A DNA stretch of 64,000 nucleotides from Pseudomonas antarctica. Lineage in GTDB: Bacteria; Pseudomonadota; Gammaproteobacteria; Pseudomonadales; Pseudomonadaceae. Within the stretch, counting starts at the first letter, position 1. Each line of letters opens with the position of its first letter. The notes under the pieces were generated by a model that was given only the letters and a program-made list of their open reading frames with translations, had not been told where the DNA came from and did no database searches. The DNA is taken from contig NZ_UYXQ01000009.1 of the NCBI RefSeq assembly GCF_900624995.1, forward strand, positions 1 to 64,000. The letters are read 5' to 3'. Positions 61,749-64,000 of this stretch are shown here, piece after piece. Position numbers and translations under genes: made by a program.

Positions 61749-62840
61749 GTGGCGCTCAATAGCATCGAAGAACTGGTTGAAGACATCCGCCAAGGCAAGA
61801 TGGTCATCCTGATGGATGACGAAGACCGTGAGAACGAAGGCGACATCATCATGGCCGCCGAAGCGTGCAAGGCTGAGCACATCAACTTCATGGCCAAGCA
61901 CGCCCGTGGGCTGATCTGTATGCCCATGAGCCGTGAGCGTTGCGAATTGCTCAAGCTGCCGCTGATGGCGCCGCGCAATGGCTCGGGTTTTGGCACCAAG
62001 TTCACCGTATCGATTGAAGCCACCTCCGGCGTGACCACCGGTATTTCTGCCGCAGACCGCGCACGTACGGTGCAAGCTGCCGCCGCCAAAGACGCCAAGG
62101 CTGAAGACATCGTCAGCCCGGGTCACATCTTCCCACTGATGGCCCAACCGGGCGGCACCCTCGCTCGCGCCGGCCACACCGAAGCCGCCTGCGACCTGGC
62201 GCGCATGGCTGGTTTCGAGCCAAGCGGGGTGATCTGCGAAGTGATGAACGACGACGGCACCATGGCCCGTCGTACTGAACTTGAAGCCTTTGCCGCCGAA
62301 CACAACCTCAAAATCGGCACCATTGCCGACCTGATTCACTACCGCATGATCCACGAACGTACCGTTCAGCGGATTGCCGAGCAGCCGCTGGACAGCGAAC
62401 TGGGCCAATTCAATTTGGTGACCTACCGTGATTCAGTGGAAGGCGACGTGCACATGGCGCTGACCCTGGGCAAGATTTGCGCTGAAGAGCCGACCCTGGT
62501 GCGCGTGCACAACATGGACCCGCTGCGCGACCTGCTGATGGTCAAGCAACCGGGCCGTTGGAGCCTGCGCGCCGCCATGGCTGCGGTCTCCGAGGCAGGC
62601 AGCGGTGTGGTGTTGCTGTTGGGCAACCCGGTGGATGGTGACGTGTTGCTGGCGCATATCCGCGAAACCGCCGATCAGGTGCCGGTGAAAAAACCGACCA
62701 CCTACAGCATCGTCGGTGCCGGTTCGCAGATCCTTCGCGACCTGGGCGTACGCAAAATGCGCCTGATGAGCGCACCGATGAAATTTAATGCGATATCCGG
62801 TTTCGACCTGGAAGTTGTAGAATACGTGCCCTCCGAATAA
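61749..62840 (+). CDS. ribBX: 3,4-dihydroxy-2-butanone 4-phosphate synthase with degenerate GTP cyclohydrolase II domain
   Basis: The N-terminal domain (1 to about 205) has the RibB motifs DDEDRENEGD and the GHIFPL ... GHTEAA stretch, so it makes the four-carbon donor for riboflavin. The C-terminal domain (about 206-363) has the RibA fold, but the zinc-binding cysteines of real RibA (SECLTGD ... RCDCG) are replaced by HNMDPLRDLL, so no GTP cyclohydrolase activity is expected. This fits the RibBX variant known in Proteobacteria; a real ribA must lie elsewhere. The start is GTG at 61749. Confidence 0.93.
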   Translation: MALNSIEELVEDIRQGKMVILMDDEDRENEGDIIMAAEACKAEHINFMAKHARGLICMPMSRERCELLKLPLMAPRNGSGFGTKFTVSIEATSGVTTGISAADRARTVQAAAAKDAKAEDIVSPGHIFPLMAQPGGTLARAGHTEAACDLARMAGFEPSGVICEVMNDDGTMARRTELEAFAAEHNLKIGTIADLIHYRMIHERTVQRIAEQPLDSELGQFNLVTYRDSVEGDVHMALTLGKICAEEPTLVRVHNMDPLRDLLMVKQPGRWSLRAAMAAVSEAGSGVVLLLGNPVDGDVLLAHIRETADQVPVKKPTTYSIVGAGSQILRDLGVRKMRLMSAPMKFNAISGFDLEVVEYVPSE

Positions 62841-62928
62841 AGGCTGGCGATTTTTGCGCTTTGTTCGCGGTTAAAACATCACTGAGGGGCGCACTTTTCG
62901 CGTCCCGGCTCTTTAAGAGATTTGTCGA

Positions 62929-63405
62929 ATGACCCTGAAGACCATCGAAGGTACCTTCATCGCCCCCAAAGGCCGCTATGCCCTAGTGGTTGGCCGTTTC
63001 AACAGCTTCGTGGTTGAAAGCCTGGTAAGCGGTGCCGTTGACGCCTTGGTTCGCCACGGTGTGAGCGAGAGCGATATCACTATCATCCGTGCCCCTGGCG
63101 CCTTCGAAATTCCACTGGTTGCGCAAAAAGTTGCACAGCAGGGTGAATACGCGGCGATCATCGCCCTGGGCGCGGTCATTCGTGGTGGCACTCCGCACTT
63201 CGAATACGTGGCCGGCGAATGCACCAAGGGCTTGGCCCAGGTGTCCATGGAGTTCGGCGTACCCGTCGCGTTTGGCGTACTGACCGTAGATTCCATCGAA
63301 CAAGCCATCGAGCGTTCCGGCACCAAGGCCGGTAACAAAGGCGCTGAAGCTGCTCTGTCCGCGCTGGAAATGGTTAGCCTGCTGTCGCAGTTGGAGGCCA
63401 AGTGA
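62929..63405 (+). CDS. ribH: 6,7-dimethyl-8-ribityllumazine synthase
   Basis: Lumazine synthase condenses the RibB and RibD products. The 158-residue protein shows [26 protein letters not shown] and the conserved His-containing [12 protein letters not shown]. It follows ribBX after 88 bases, the longest space in the operon. Its stop overlaps the nusB start. Confidence 0.97.
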   Translation: MTLKTIEGTFIAPKGRYALVVGRFNSFVVESLVSGAVDALVRHGVSESDITIIRAPGAFEIPLVAQKVAQQGEYAAIIALGAVIRGGTPHFEYVAGECTKGLAQVSMEFGVPVAFGVLTVDSIEQAIERSGTKAGNKGAEAALSALEMVSLLSQLEAK

Positions 63406-63902
63406 TTTCCGACGAAAGCGATCAGTTCAACCCTCAGGACCCACGCCCTGCGGATGCCGGTAAGCCATCCAAAAGCGAGAAGCGCCGTAAAGCGCGTCAA
63501 CTTGCGACCCAGGCGCTGTACCAGCGTCTGATGGCCGGCGCTTCGCTGAGCGAAATCGAAGCGCAGTTCCGCGTCGATAACGACTTCACCTTCGCCGACC
63601 AGAGCTACTTCCACGACATCCTTCACGGTGTGCATGCCAACCTGACCGAGATCGACACGGCCCTGGCACCTTGCCTTGACCTGACCATCGAAGAACTGGA
63701 CCCGGTTGAACTGTGCGTGATGCGCCTCTCTACCTGGGAGCTGCTCAAGCGCGTCGACGTGCCGTATCGCGTGGTGATCAACGAAGGTATCGAGCTGGCG
63801 AAAGTCTACGGTTCGACCGACGGCCACAAGTTCGTCAACGGCGTGCTCGACAAACTGGCCCCGCGCCTGCGTGAAGCCGAAGTGAAGGAACACAAGCGCT
63901 AA
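63402..63902 (+). CDS. nusB: Transcription antitermination factor NusB
   Basis: NusB pairs with S10 (NusE) to bind BoxA in rRNA operons and prevent termination. The 166-residue all-helical protein has [15 protein letters not shown] and the C-terminal [29 protein letters not shown]. The start is GTG at 63402, overlapping the ribH stop (GTGA). Linkage of nusB with rib genes and thiL is conserved in Proteobacteria. Confidence 0.97.
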   Translation: MISDESDQFNPQDPRPADAGKPSKSEKRRKARQLATQALYQRLMAGASLSEIEAQFRVDNDFTFADQSYFHDILHGVHANLTEIDTALAPCLDLTIEELDPVELCVMRLSTWELLKRVDVPYRVVINEGIELAKVYGSTDGHKFVNGVLDKLAPRLREAEVKEHKR

Positions 63903-63920
63903 GTTGCGCTTGAGTCCCGA

Positions 63921-64000
63921 ATGGGCGAGTTTGAGCTGATCCGCCAATTCTTCGCTGCCGCGCCCTGCGCGCAAGGCGGCGAAGGCATTGCCTTGGGGAT
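63921..64000 (+). CDS. thiL: Thiamine-monophosphate kinase, 5' part
   Basis: The frame MGEFELIRQFF ... GEGIALG from 63921 to the window edge matches the start of ThiL, which makes thiamine diphosphate. It follows nusB after 18 bases, as in P. aeruginosa. Only 26 codons are inside the window. Confidence 0.88.
   Translation, partial: MGEFELIRQFFAAAPCAQGGEGIALG

Noticed and set aside
62841-62928. Possible FMN riboswitch in the rib operon
   Set aside because: None of the inter-gene spaces (61024-61070, 62841-62928) or the region before nrdR shows the conserved FMN aptamer blocks, and 88 bases are too few for it with an expression platform.

Overview
The window is chromosomal DNA from a fluorescent Pseudomonas, most likely the P. 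fluorescens complex. The evidence is the gene order (birA-coaX-tRNAs-secE-nusG-ribosomal superoperon-katA-ferritin-uvrA-yajR-ssb, and oprG-zinc operon-ybbN-nrdR-rib-nusB-thiL, both recalled as P. aeruginosa-like), the protein sequences, and paired REP elements of the type 'GTGGGAGC..GGCTTGC' that are typical of P. fluorescens relatives. Roughly the first half is strongly conserved core genome. The second half is core blocks separated by small accessory or strain-variable stretches.

Layout. 1-2401: end of an rRNA operon (5S) and its terminator, then birA, coaX and a SPOR-domain membrane protein. 2385-4068: tandem tRNA promoters, tRNA-Tyr/Gly/Thr, a gap where many relatives carry a second tuf gene, then tRNA-Trp-secE-nusG. 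4140-14967: rplKAJL-rpoBC. 15064-19567: str operon (rpsL, rpsG, fusA, tuf). 19573-33410: S10, spc and alpha operons, including secY, rpmJ and rpoA, ending in a strong terminator. 33470-40681: katA, a heme-less-type ferritin, uvrA (reverse strand), the transporter yajR and ssb.

40779-54000 is more variable. It holds an AT-richer unknown gene with a possible PIN-like acidic pattern, a small methyltransferase, an isochorismatase-family hydrolase, a DUF3182 protein with an alpha/beta hydrolase, and a ybhP-clsB-ybhN membrane-lipid cluster headed by a broken DUF72 gene. After these come a large MscS-type channel, a 600-base intergenic stretch with repeats and hairpins, an SDR-family protein, and oprG with an ANR-like box.

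53477-56730 is a four-gene operon (DUF2796 protein, ABC ATPase, FtsX-like permease, DUF3299 protein) preceded by a Zur-like operator, probably for zinc-limited growth. 56811-59280 carries a small hypothetical gene, the co-chaperone ybbN, a methyltransferase and a lipoprotein. 59420-64000 is nrdR-ribD-ribE-ribBX-ribH-nusB-thiL, linking control of deoxyribonucleotide synthesis, riboflavin synthesis, antitermination and thiamine phosphate kinase in one tightly packed unit.

No prophage, CRISPR array, insertion sequence or obvious new multi-gene defence system is visible. The most unusual points are the unknown gene at 40779-41882, the altered zinc knuckle in NrdR, the missing tuf copy, the DUF72 remnant, and several regulatory sites (ANR, Zur, LexA and OxyR-like) that can be tested.
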